Positions 53,771-61,695 of a stretch of DNA of 64,000 nt are shown one piece after another. The position numbers were made by a program, and so were the translations under genes. Position 1 is the stretch's first letter; each line of letters opens with the position of its first letter. This DNA comes from Streptomyces sp. WAC05374 (lineage in GTDB: Bacteria > Actinomycetota > Actinomycetes > Streptomycetales > Streptomycetaceae). The stretch is from contig NZ_SMNQ01000014.1 of the NCBI RefSeq assembly GCF_004353505.1, positions 109,741 to 173,740 of the forward strand, read 5' to 3'. A model generated the notes under the pieces. The model was not told where the DNA came from. It did not search any database and was given only the letters and a program-made list of their open reading frames with translations.

Positions 53771-54697
53771 TCAGTGCGGTGCCCCGCGCCAGCCCGAGAC
53801 GGGGAGGGCGAACTTGGCGACGAGCCGGTCCGTGAACGACGCGTGGTGGAGCCGCGCCAGCCGGACGGGGACCGCCCCGCGCCGCACCTCCACCCGTGCG
53901 CCCGCGGGCAGTTCGATGGTGCGGCGCCCGTCGCACCACAGCACCCCGTCCGGGGTGTGGGGCTCGACCTCCACCGCCAGCACCGAGTCGGGCGTCGTCA
54001 CCAGCGGCTTGGCGAACAGCGCGTGCGCCCCGATCGGCACCATCAGCAGCGCCTCCACCTCCGGCCAGATCACCGGCCCGCCGGCCGAGAACGCGTACGC
54101 CGTCGACCCGGTGGGCGTCGCGCAGATCACCCCGTCGCAGCCGAAGCCGGTCACGGGCCGGCCGTCGATCGCCAGGACGACCTCCAGCATGCGCTCCGCC
54201 GACACCTTCTGCACGGCGGCCTCGTTCAGCGCCCAGTCGGTGTGCAGCACGTCACCGTTCTCGTACACGGCGACGTCGAGCGTCATGCGCTCCTCGACCT
54301 CGTACGCCCGGGTGACGACCCGGTCCACGACCTTGTCGAGGTCGTCCCGCTCGGCCTCGGCGAGGAAGCCGACCCGCCCCAGGTTGACGCCTAGCATGGG
54401 CACCCCGGAGGCGCGGGCGAACTCCGCGCCGCGCAGCAGGGTCCCGTCACCGCCCAGCACGATCAGCAGCTCGCAGCCGTCCAGCACGTCGGGCGACGCC
54501 TCGGGCACCGTCTCGACGGTCGGCGGCAGCGGCAGGTCGGCGGCCTCGGCGGCCAGGACGCGCACGCCGATGCCGCTGCGCAGGAGCCCGAGCACGACCA
54601 GCTCGGCGCTGCGCACCGCCGCCGGCCGGCCGGTGTGCGCGAGCAGGAAGACGGTGCGGGGTGCAGCAGTCGTCGAAAACGCTGTCGATGAACTCAA
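53771..54697 (-). CDS. nadK: NAD kinase, TTG start
   Basis: A 308-residue enzyme that phosphorylates NAD to NADP. The GGDGTLLRGAE motif, NLGRVGFLAEAE, TPTGSTAYAFSAGGPVIWP and the C-terminal CDGRRTIELPAGARVEV match bacterial NAD kinases. TTG 54697 overlaps the tlyA stop (TTGA) and is preceded by GGAGG 7 bases away; the alternative ATG 54766 would overlap tlyA by 70 bases and adds no conserved residues. The tlyA-nadK-recN order is a conserved actinobacterial cluster. Confidence 0.93.
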   Translation of the reverse strand: MSSSTAFSTTAAPRTVFLLAHTGRPAAVRSAELVVLGLLRSGIGVRVLAAEAADLPLPPTVETVPEASPDVLDGCELLIVLGGDGTLLRGAEFARASGVPMLGVNLGRVGFLAEAERDDLDKVVDRVVTRAYEVEERMTLDVAVYENGDVLHTDWALNEAAVQKVSAERMLEVVLAIDGRPVTGFGCDGVICATPTGSTAYAFSAGGPVIWPEVEALLMVPIGAHALFAKPLVTTPDSVLAVEVEPHTPDGVLWCDGRRTIELPAGARVEVRRGAVPVRLARLHHASFTDRLVAKFALPVSGWRGAPH

Positions 54698-55509
54698 CGA
54701 GGTCCCTCCGCCACGGCGCGTTCCACATCCGCCGGATCGAGCGCGGGCGCGCCCGCCCGCAGCCACAGAAAGTACTCGACGTTGCCGGACGGGCCGGGCA
54801 GCGGGCTGGCGGTGACGCCCAGCACCCCGAGTCCCAGCTCGCCGGCCCGCCGCCCCACGCTGCGCACCGCCTCGGCGCGCAGCTCCGGGCTGCGGACGAC
54901 GCCGCCGCTGCCGAGCCGTTCCTTGCCCACCTCGAACTGCGGCTTCACCATCAGCACCAGGTCGGCGTCGGGCGCGCAGACGCCCACCAGGGCCGGCAGC
55001 ACCAGCCCCAGCGGGATGAACGACAGGTCGCCCACCACCAGATCCACCGGCTCTCCATCGATCGCGTCCAGCGTCAGCTCACGTACATTCGTACGGTCCT
55101 TGACGGTCACGCGTTCATCGCTCTGGAGCGACCAGGCGAGCTGCCCGTACCCGACGTCGACGGCGACGACGTGCGCGGCCCCTGCGCGCAGCAGGACGTC
55201 GGTGAACCCACCCGTGGACGCGCCCGCGTCCAGCGCCCGCCGGCCCTCGACCCGCAGCCCGCGCGGTACGAACGCCTCGAGGGCGCCCGCCAGCTTGTGA
55301 CCGCCGCGCGAGACGTAGTCGGGGTCGGCGTCGTCCTGCGCGACCACGATGGCCGCGGCCGTCTCGACCTGGGTGGCGGGCTTGGTGGCCGTGTTGCCGC
55401 CGACGGTCACCCGCCCCGCCGCGATCAGCGTGCTCGCGTGCTCGCGCGAGCGGGCGAGCTTGCGGCGTACCAGCTCGGCGTCGAGACGGCGGCGTGCGAC
55501 TCCTGCCAC
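54694..55509 (-). CDS. tlyA: TlyA family rRNA methyltransferase
   Basis: A 271-residue S4/FtsJ-like protein that 2'-O-methylates rRNA, the modification that sensitises mycobacteria to capreomycin. The S4 domain (RRRLDAELVRRKLARSREHASTLIAAGRVTVGG) leads into LDAGASTGGFTDVLLRAGAAHVVAVDVGYGQL (SAM motif I). A KxxE/Lys-rich catalytic set (VKPQFEVGKE) is present. GTG 55509 gives the usual length. Overlaps the NAD kinase start by 4 bases. Confidence 0.93.
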   Translation of the reverse strand: MAGVARRRLDAELVRRKLARSREHASTLIAAGRVTVGGNTATKPATQVETAAAIVVAQDDADPDYVSRGGHKLAGALEAFVPRGLRVEGRRALDAGASTGGFTDVLLRAGAAHVVAVDVGYGQLAWSLQSDERVTVKDRTNVRELTLDAIDGEPVDLVVGDLSFIPLGLVLPALVGVCAPDADLVLMVKPQFEVGKERLGSGGVVRSPELRAEAVRSVGRRAGELGLGVLGVTASPLPGPSGNVEYFLWLRAGAPALDPADVERAVAEGPR

Positions 55510-55516
55510 GTTCGGT

Positions 55517-55789
55517 TCAGCTCCTGTGTTCGTACGACGGCGATGGCTGGGGGCGCGCGTCGAGCGCGGCCAGCGCCTCCCGCAGCCCCCGGTGTACATC
55601 CTCGTACACCTCCAGGTGCCCGTCGGCCGGGAGGTGGTCGGCGTCACCGAGCCGCTCCAGCCCGGCGTCCACCCGGGGGTGCCCGGTGGGCACGCGCTCG
55701 ACGCCCAGGGGCGCGGGCGCGGCCGGGTCGTACGTCTCGGCGGGCGCGTCCTCGACGGCCTGCGGCGGCTCGGGCATCACGTCGCTCAT
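55517..55789 (-). CDS. Small conserved hypothetical protein
   Basis: A 90-residue acidic protein. Its C-terminal half (RVPTGHPRVDAGLERLGDADHLPADGHLEVYEDVHRGLREALAALD) is predicted helical and probably conserved; the N-terminus is Pro/Ala-rich. It lies 7 bases upstream of tlyA and heads the tlyA-nadK-recN series. Unknown function; the coupling suggests co-expression. Confidence 0.65.
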   Translation of the reverse strand: MSDVMPEPPQAVEDAPAETYDPAAPAPLGVERVPTGHPRVDAGLERLGDADHLPADGHLEVYEDVHRGLREALAALDARPQPSPSYEHRS

Positions 55790-55831
55790 GCCCAGACGCT
55801 ACCGCGAAGGGCTGGGGTACGGTCGGTCACG

Positions 55832-56179
55832 ATGGCCACGATCGAGGAGTGCCGCAGCGCACTCGACAGACTCTCCGCGAACCTCCGGCACGCCAATGGC
55901 GAGGTGCGCAGCGCCGCGGCGCTCGACCGCACGCTGAGCTGCCACATCACCGACCTGGACAGCACGTTCACCGGCCGCCTGGTGGGCGGCCGGATCGAGG
56001 TGCTCGGCCACCTGGACGGCCCGCCCCGGGAGAGGGCGGAGATCCGGCTGGCGATGGCCGGCGACGACCTGGTGGCGATGGTGGACGGCGAGCTGAACTT
56101 CGCCAGGGCGTGGGCGTCGGGCCGGGTCAGGCTGGAGGCCGGCTTCCGTGACCTCCTGCGGCTGCGGTCGCTGCTGTAA
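55832..56179 (+). CDS. SCP2 sterol-carrier domain protein
   Basis: A 115-residue protein. The SCP2-like segments are LDRTLSCHITDLDSTFTGRLVGGRIEVL and AEIRLAMAGDDLVAMVDGELNFARAWASGRVRLE, which forms a lipid-binding beta/alpha fold. It may bind fatty acyl chains or other lipids. ATG 55832 begins 43 bases from the divergent small protein start, so both share a promoter region. Confidence 0.83.
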   Translation: MATIEECRSALDRLSANLRHANGEVRSAAALDRTLSCHITDLDSTFTGRLVGGRIEVLGHLDGPPRERAEIRLAMAGDDLVAMVDGELNFARAWASGRVRLEAGFRDLLRLRSLL

Positions 56180-56203
56180 CGGCGTACCCGGGCGGCCGGG
56201 TCC

Positions 56204-57073
56204 CTACCGCGCCGCCGCGGCCGTCGCCGTCCGCGAGGCCCGGGCACGGGCCTGCCGCGCCGCCGGGACGACCAGCGGCGTGCCGGTCTCGGGGTCGTCG
56301 ATGACCTGGCAGCGCAGCCCGAAGACGCGCTCCACCAGCTCGGCGGTGACCACCTCGGACGGCGGGCCCTCCGCGACGATCTCCCCGCCGCGTACCGCGA
56401 TCAGGTGCGTGGCGTACCGGGCCGCGTGGTTCAGGTCGTGCAGCACGGCGACCAGGGTGCGGCCCTGGGTCTCGTGCAGTTCGGCGCACAGGTCCAGCAC
56501 GTCGATCTGGTGCTGGATGTCTAGGTACGTCGTCGGCTCGTCGAGCAGCAGCAGCGGCGTCTGCTGGGCCAGCGCCATCGCGATCCACACGCGCTGGCGC
56601 TGCCCGCCGGACAGCTCGTCGACGTACCGGTCGCCCAGCTCGCCCACACCGGTGGCGTCCATCGACTCCCGGACGATGCGCTCGTCCTGCGTGGACCACT
56701 GGCGCAGCAGCCCCTGGTGCGGGTAGCGGCCGCGGGCGACGAGGTCCGCGACGGTGATGCCGTCCGGCGCGATGGACGACTGGGGCAGCAGGCCCAGGGT
56801 GCGGGCGACCTTCTTGGCGGGCAGGGAGTGGATCGCCTGCCCGTCCAGCAGCACGCGGCCCTCGGTGGGCTTCAGCATCCGCGACAGGGCCCGCAGCAGG
56901 GTCGACTTGCCGCACGCGTTGGGGCCGACGATCACGGTGAACGAGTTGTCGGGGATCTCGACCGAGAGGTCGCGGGCGATGATCCGCTGCTCGTAGGCGA
57001 GGGTGACCGCCTCCGCGCTCAGGCGCTGCTGCATGGGGGCCCTTCTGGTGTTCTCGTGGTTCACGGGGGTCAT
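56204..57073 (-). CDS. Siderophore ABC transporter ATPase (FepC/FecE type)
   Basis: A 289-residue ATPase. The motifs are GPNACGKSTLLRAL (Walker A, with Ala-Cys in place of Gly-Ser/Ala), LGLLPQSSIAPDGITVADLV (Q-loop), LSGGQRQRVWIAMALAQ and LLLLDEPTTYLDIQHQID. The last block is typical of ferric-siderophore importers. ATGA overlap with the upstream permease couples them. The C-terminal tail (about 25 residues) is Ala/Arg-rich and unstructured. No substrate-binding protein is encoded nearby. Confidence 0.92.
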   Translation of the reverse strand: MTPVNHENTRRAPMQQRLSAEAVTLAYEQRIIARDLSVEIPDNSFTVIVGPNACGKSTLLRALSRMLKPTEGRVLLDGQAIHSLPAKKVARTLGLLPQSSIAPDGITVADLVARGRYPHQGLLRQWSTQDERIVRESMDATGVGELGDRYVDELSGGQRQRVWIAMALAQQTPLLLLDEPTTYLDIQHQIDVLDLCAELHETQGRTLVAVLHDLNHAARYATHLIAVRGGEIVAEGPPSEVVTAELVERVFGLRCQVIDDPETGTPLVVPAARQARARASRTATAAAAR

Positions 57074-58113
57074 ATCCGGCCTGCCCGGCGCTCGGTGACC
57101 AGCAGCCACAGCAGGTACACGCCGCCGACGACACCGGTCACGACGCCCACCGGCAGTTCCGACTCGCCGAAGGCGTTGGTGGCGGTCCAGTCGGCGACCA
57201 GCAGCAGGGCGGCGCCCATGAGGGCGGACGCGGCGAGGTTGGGGCCGGGCGAGCGGGTGAGCCGCCGGGCGAGCTGCGGCGCGCTGAGCGCGACGAAGGT
57301 GATCGGACCGGCGGCTGCCGTGGCGACGGACACCAGCAGCACGGCCGAGCCCATCAGCACCAGGCGCGTCCGCTCCACCTTCACCCCGAGCGCGTACGCG
57401 GCGTCGTCGCCCATCTCCAGCATCCGCAGCGGCCGCCCGTGCCCCAGCACCAGCGGCACGAGCACGGCGCAGACGGCGAGCAGCGGCCAGAACTGCGCCC
57501 AGTCGCGCCCGTCGAGGGTGCCGGTCATCCACAGCACGGCCCGGGTGGCGTCGATCAGGCTGGCCTTGGTGATCAGGTAGTGGATGACGGCGGTCAGGAT
57601 CGCGGCCGCGCCGATGCCGACGAGTACCAGCCGGAAGCCGTGCACGCCCCGCTTCCAGGCGAGCAGGTAGATCAGGACACCGGTCACCACACCGCCCACG
57701 ACGGCGCCGCCCGCGACGGCGGTGGCGCCGCCGCCGAAGAGCACGATCACGGTGAGCGCGCCCACGGTGGCACCCTGGCCGAAGCCGATGATGTCGGGGC
57801 TGCCGAGCGGGTTGCGCGAGACGGACTGGAACACCGCGCCGCCCAGCCCCAGGGACGCGCCGACCAGGACCGCCACGAGGACGCGCGGCAGCCGCAGGTC
57901 CCGGACGACGAACTCCTGCGCCATGGTGCCGTCGCCGAGCAGGGTGGCGACCACGTCCCCGGGCGCGATCGGGAAGTCGCCGCTGCCGATCAGGACGACG
58001 CCGGCCGCCGCGGTCACCACCGCCAGCAGCAGGAGCGTGACGGCCGCGCGGGGCTCGTAGCGGAGGGACAGGCCCCCGGGCGTGCGCAGGGCCTTGGCGG
58101 TACGCGTGGTCAC
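57070..58113 (-). CDS. FecCD-type iron-siderophore permease (second)
   Basis: A 347-residue inner-membrane permease with about nine helices. RDLRLPRVLVAVLVGASLGLGGAVFQSVSRNPLGSPDIIGFGQGA and LGVKVERTRLVL, GPITFVALSAPQLARRLT are FecCD signatures. It pairs with the preceding permease to form the heterodimeric channel. GTG 58113 overlaps the first permease stop as GTGA. Confidence 0.93.
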   Translation of the reverse strand: MTTRTAKALRTPGGLSLRYEPRAAVTLLLLAVVTAAAGVVLIGSGDFPIAPGDVVATLLGDGTMAQEFVVRDLRLPRVLVAVLVGASLGLGGAVFQSVSRNPLGSPDIIGFGQGATVGALTVIVLFGGGATAVAGGAVVGGVVTGVLIYLLAWKRGVHGFRLVLVGIGAAAILTAVIHYLITKASLIDATRAVLWMTGTLDGRDWAQFWPLLAVCAVLVPLVLGHGRPLRMLEMGDDAAYALGVKVERTRLVLMGSAVLLVSVATAAAGPITFVALSAPQLARRLTRSPGPNLAASALMGAALLLVADWTATNAFGESELPVGVVTGVVGGVYLLWLLVTERRAGRI

Positions 58114-59162
58114 AACTGGGCCATCCTCTTGCGGCGTACGAGGTGGATGAAGACGGGGCCGCCGACGAGCGCGGTCACGATGCCGACCTGGAGCTCGGAG
58201 GGCCGGGCCACCACCCGCCCCAGCACGTCGGAGCCCAGCAGCAGCACGGGCGCGAGCACCGCCGCGTACGGCAGGATCCACCGCATGTCGGGGCCGGTCA
58301 GGGCGCGCACGAGGTACGGCACCATCAGGCCGACGAACACGATCGGGCCGCACGCGGCGGTCGCGGCGCCGCACAGCAGGGTCACGGCTACCATGCCGGC
58401 GGCGCGCGTCCGGTTCAGATGCGCGCCCAGCGCGCGGGCGGTGTCGTCGCCCATCTCCATGGCGTTGAGCGGCCGGGCGATCAGCAGCGCGAGGACGACG
58501 CCCACGGCGACGAACGGCGCCACGCTGCGCACCGTCGTCATGTCGGCGTTGGCCAGCGAGCCGACGGTCCAGAAGCGCAGCCGGTCCAGGGCGGCCGAGT
58601 CCAGAAGCTGCACGGCGTTGACGTACCCGTACAGCGCGGCGGTCGCCGCCGTCCCCGCGAGCGCGAGCCGTACCGGGGTGGCGCTGCGGCTGCCGCCGAG
58701 CACGTACACGACGACCGAGACCACGGCGGCGCCCAGGAAGGCGAACCACACGTAGCCGGTCAGCGAGGTGACGCCCAGGAAGCTGATGGCGGTCACGACC
58801 GCGGCCGAGGCGCCCGCGTTCACGCCCAGCAGGCCGGGTTCGGCGAGCGGGTTGCGGGTGAGCGCCTGCATCACGGCACCGGAGAGGCCCAGTGCGGCGC
58901 CGACGATCACTCCCAGTACCGTCCGGGGCACCCGCAGGTCCCGGATGAGCACGTCGTTGCCCGTCCCGGAGTAGTGGAACAGACCGTGCCACACGTCGTC
59001 GAGCGGGACCGGCTTGGCCCCGACCACGATGCTCGCGGCACAGATGAGCAGCAGGACACCGACGGACGCCAGCAGCCCCGCCGCGCGCACCGCACGGCGC
59101 CCGCGCGGCTCGGCTGCGGCGGAGGAGTCCGCGCTCTGTTTGGGAGGACTGTCGACCAACAC
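58110..59162 (-). CDS. FecCD-type iron-siderophore permease (first)
   Basis: A 350-residue permease. RDLRVPRTVLGVIVGAALGLSGAVMQALTRNPLAEPGLLGVNAGAS and LGAHLNRTRAAGMVAV, CGPIVFVGLMVPYLVRAL are the family blocks. First gene of the operon permease-permease-ATPase. GTG 59162 sits 4 bases from the iron-box-like sequence, so the binding site overlaps the ribosome-binding region or the transcript start. Uptake of an Fe(III)-siderophore is the likely role. Confidence 0.92.
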   Translation of the reverse strand: MLVDSPPKQSADSSAAAEPRGRRAVRAAGLLASVGVLLLICAASIVVGAKPVPLDDVWHGLFHYSGTGNDVLIRDLRVPRTVLGVIVGAALGLSGAVMQALTRNPLAEPGLLGVNAGASAAVVTAISFLGVTSLTGYVWFAFLGAAVVSVVVYVLGGSRSATPVRLALAGTAATAALYGYVNAVQLLDSAALDRLRFWTVGSLANADMTTVRSVAPFVAVGVVLALLIARPLNAMEMGDDTARALGAHLNRTRAAGMVAVTLLCGAATAACGPIVFVGLMVPYLVRALTGPDMRWILPYAAVLAPVLLLGSDVLGRVVARPSELQVGIVTALVGGPVFIHLVRRKRMAQL

Positions 59163-59166
59163 CCGG

Positions 59167-59185
59167 TTAGGTTAGCCTACCTTTG
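59167..59185. promoter_or_regulatory. Degenerate iron box (DmdR/IdeR type)
   Basis: The left half TTAGGTTAG is exact to the DmdR1/IdeR consensus TTAGGTTAG-G-CTAACCTAA; the right half CTACCTTTG is imperfect and looks as if one base is missing. It is AT-rich in a GC-rich region and directly precedes the siderophore permease start. Fe(II)-dependent repression is the probable consequence. Confidence 0.68.
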
Positions 59186-59232
59186 GTTCTCCTCCGTGGC
59201 GGCCTCGACCGTCCCCACCCGCCCCGGGAGCC

Positions 59233-60264
59233 TCACCACCCCAGCCGGGCCAGCGCCTTCCCCGCCTCCAGCGCGCACGAACCGTCCCCCGCGTGCGTCC
59301 ACGCCGCCGCGCACAGCGCCCGCAGCCCGTCCAGCGCGCCACCCTCGCCGTCCAGGACGAAGGCGTCCCCGCGCACCGACGCCGTCCACCCACCGCAGCC
59401 GAACCCGGCCTCCACCGACCCGGTCACCTCCGGCTGCCCGGTCAGCAGCCCCCGCAGATCCGCGTCCACGTACGTCGGACGGTGCTCCGGCACCGCCGCC
59501 AGCAGACGCGCCGCGTCCGTCACCCCGGTCAGGACCAGCAGCGAGTCCACGCCCCCGTTGAACGCCCCCTCGATGTCGGTGTCCAGCCGGTCGCCCACCA
59601 CCAGCGGCCGCTCCGCACCCGTCCGCAGGATCGTCTCGCGGTGCATCGGCGGCAACGGCTTGCCCGCCACCTGCGGCTCCGCGCCCGTCGCGATCCGCAC
59701 CACCTCCACCGCCGCACCATTGCCCGGCGCGATGCCCCGCGGGCTCGGGATCGTCAGGTCGGTGTTGGACGCGAACCACGGCACCCCCCGCGCCACCGCG
59801 TACGCCGCCTCCGCGAACCGCCCCCACGGCAGCTCCGGCCCCCCGTACCCCTGCACGACGGCCGCCGGGTCGTCGTCGGCCGACTCCACCGGCTCCAGCC
59901 CGCGCTCCCGCAGCGCGACCCGCAGCCCCTCACCGCCGATCACCAGCACCCGCGACCCCGGCGGCACCTGGTCGGCGATCAGCCGGGCCACCGCCTGCGC
60001 CGAGGTGATCACGTCGGACGGCTCGGCCGGCACGCCCAGCTCACTCAGGTGCGCCGCCACCGCGGCGGGCGTCCGCAGCGCGTTGTTGGTGACGTACGCC
60101 AGGTGCATCCCGCCGTCCCGCGCCGTTCCCAGCGACTCCACCGCGTACGCGATCGCCTCCCCGCCCGCGTACACCACCCCGTCCAGGTCGAGCAGCGCCG
60201 TGTCGTACGCCTCGCTCAGCGCGCGCGCACTGCCACCCGGCCGGTTCCTGCCCCGCTGCCCCAT
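59233..60264 (-). CDS. HAD-IIA family sugar/glycerol phosphatase-like hydrolase
   Basis: A 343-residue HAD hydrolase. DLDGVVYAGGEAI (motif I, DxDG variant with catalytic Asp), YVTNNALRTPAAV (motif II Thr/Asn), then KPLPPMHRETIL (motif III Lys) and VVGDRLDTDIEGAFNGGVDSLLVLTG (motif IV) match NagD/PGP-type subfamily IIA. A C-terminal extra region of about 90 residues follows and looks like an HAD-linked small domain. Substrate may be a small phosphate such as glycerol- or nucleotide-phosphate. Confidence 0.88.
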   Translation of the reverse strand: MGQRGRNRPGGSARALSEAYDTALLDLDGVVYAGGEAIAYAVESLGTARDGGMHLAYVTNNALRTPAAVAAHLSELGVPAEPSDVITSAQAVARLIADQVPPGSRVLVIGGEGLRVALRERGLEPVESADDDPAAVVQGYGGPELPWGRFAEAAYAVARGVPWFASNTDLTIPSPRGIAPGNGAAVEVVRIATGAEPQVAGKPLPPMHRETILRTGAERPLVVGDRLDTDIEGAFNGGVDSLLVLTGVTDAARLLAAVPEHRPTYVDADLRGLLTGQPEVTGSVEAGFGCGGWTASVRGDAFVLDGEGGALDGLRALCAAAWTHAGDGSCALEAGKALARLGW

Positions 60265-60340
60265 GTCCCGAACTCCTCGCTGACGAAAGCCGACTGCCCC
60301 CGATCATCGCTCATACCCCCGATCCACATACGATGCAGGG

Positions 60341-61636
60341 ATGAACACCACAGGTTCTGCGGCCAATGGCGGTCTGCACCTGACACCTTTCCGCGGACTG
60401 CGCTATGTCCCCGAACGGGTCGGGAGCCTTGCCGCGGTGACCTCACCGCCGTACGACGTGGTCGTACGGCCCGACGGTGTCCACCACCTGGAGTCGGCCG
60501 ACCCCCACAACATCGTGCGGCTGATCCTGCCGCAGGCGGCGCAGACGGCCACCACCGAGGCCCGGCACCGCCAGGCCGCCGACACCCTGCACTCCTGGCT
60601 CTCCGACGGCGTCCTCGCCGCCGACACCGAACCCGCGCTCTACGTGTACGAGCAGCGCAAGGGCGACCTCCTCCAGCGCGGCCTCATCGGCGCCCTGGAA
60701 CTGACCACCCCCGCCGAGGGGATCGTGCTCCCCCACGAGGACGTCATACCGCACGTCGTCGAGGACCGCGCCTCCCTCATGCGCACGACCGCCGCGAACC
60801 TCGACCCGCTGCTCCTCACCTACCGGGGCAACGGCACCGCCACCGGCGCCACCGCCGTCATCGAACGCACCGTCCTGCGCGCACCGCTCCTCGCCACCAC
60901 CACCGAGGACGGCATCAGCCACCGGCTGTGGTCCGTCACCGACCCGGCCGCACTCGCCGAGGTCGCCGAGGACCTCGGCCGCCACCAGGCCCTGATCGCC
61001 GACGGCCACCACCGCTGGGCCACGTACCTGCGCCTGCGCGAGGAGCACTCCGCTCCCGGCCCGTGGAACTACGGCCTGGTCCTCCTCATCGACACGGCCC
61101 GCTACCCGCTCCAGGTACGCGCCATCCACCGGCTCCTCAACCGCCTCCCGGTCGCCGACGCGCTCGCCGCCCTCGGCGACACCTTCCGCGTCCGCACCAT
61201 CGACGCGCCGCTGCCGGCCGCCCTGGACGCCCTCGCCACCGCCGCCTCGGACGGCAACGCCTTCCTCCTCACCGGCGGCGGCACCGGGCCCTTCCACCTG
61301 ATCGACCGCCCTGCCCCGGAGCTCCTGGTCCGCGCGATCCCGGCGGACCGGCCCGAGGCATGGCGCACCCTCGACGCGACCGTCCTGCACGCCGCCCTCA
61401 TCGACCGCGTCTGGCGCGTCCCCGACACCCCCGAGGACATCACCTACATCCACGACGCCGGGGCCGCCGTCGCCCAGGCCGAACGCCGGGGAGGCACGGC
61501 CGTCCTGATGCACCCGGTACGCGAGGAGGTCGTCCGCGACCTGGCCCGCCAGGGCGTCACCATGCCGCGCAAGTCGACGTCCTTCGGCCCCAAGCCGGCG
61601 ACGGGCCTGGTGCTCCGCAGCCTGGACGTCGACTGA
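60341..61636 (+). CDS. DUF1015 family protein
   Basis: A 431-residue protein. LHLTPFRGLRYVPERVGSLAAVTSPPYDVV at the start and IADGHHRWATYLRLREE in the middle are diagnostic for DUF1015 (uncharacterised, seen near serine/phosphoserine enzymes in other phyla). The DGHHR segment has an unusual His-His, possibly metal-binding. GTG not needed: ATG 60341 is clear. Divergent from the HAD gene, and no functional partner here. Confidence 0.88.
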   Translation: MNTTGSAANGGLHLTPFRGLRYVPERVGSLAAVTSPPYDVVVRPDGVHHLESADPHNIVRLILPQAAQTATTEARHRQAADTLHSWLSDGVLAADTEPALYVYEQRKGDLLQRGLIGALELTTPAEGIVLPHEDVIPHVVEDRASLMRTTAANLDPLLLTYRGNGTATGATAVIERTVLRAPLLATTTEDGISHRLWSVTDPAALAEVAEDLGRHQALIADGHHRWATYLRLREEHSAPGPWNYGLVLLIDTARYPLQVRAIHRLLNRLPVADALAALGDTFRVRTIDAPLPAALDALATAASDGNAFLLTGGGTGPFHLIDRPAPELLVRAIPADRPEAWRTLDATVLHAALIDRVWRVPDTPEDITYIHDAGAAVAQAERRGGTAVLMHPVREEVVRDLARQGVTMPRKSTSFGPKPATGLVLRSLDVD

Positions 61637-61654
61637 CGGACGCCGGACATACGA

Positions 61655-61687
61655 AAAGGGGCGGCACCCACCGGGTGCCGCCCCTTT
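61655..61687. terminator. Bidirectional hairpin terminator
   Basis: Perfect 15-base stem AAAGGGGCGGCACCC/GGGTGCCGCCCCTTT with a 3-base loop, carrying A- and T-runs on the two sides, between converging DUF1015 and the Arg/Asp-repeat gene. Confidence 0.92.
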
Positions 61688-61695
61688 CCTGTCAC

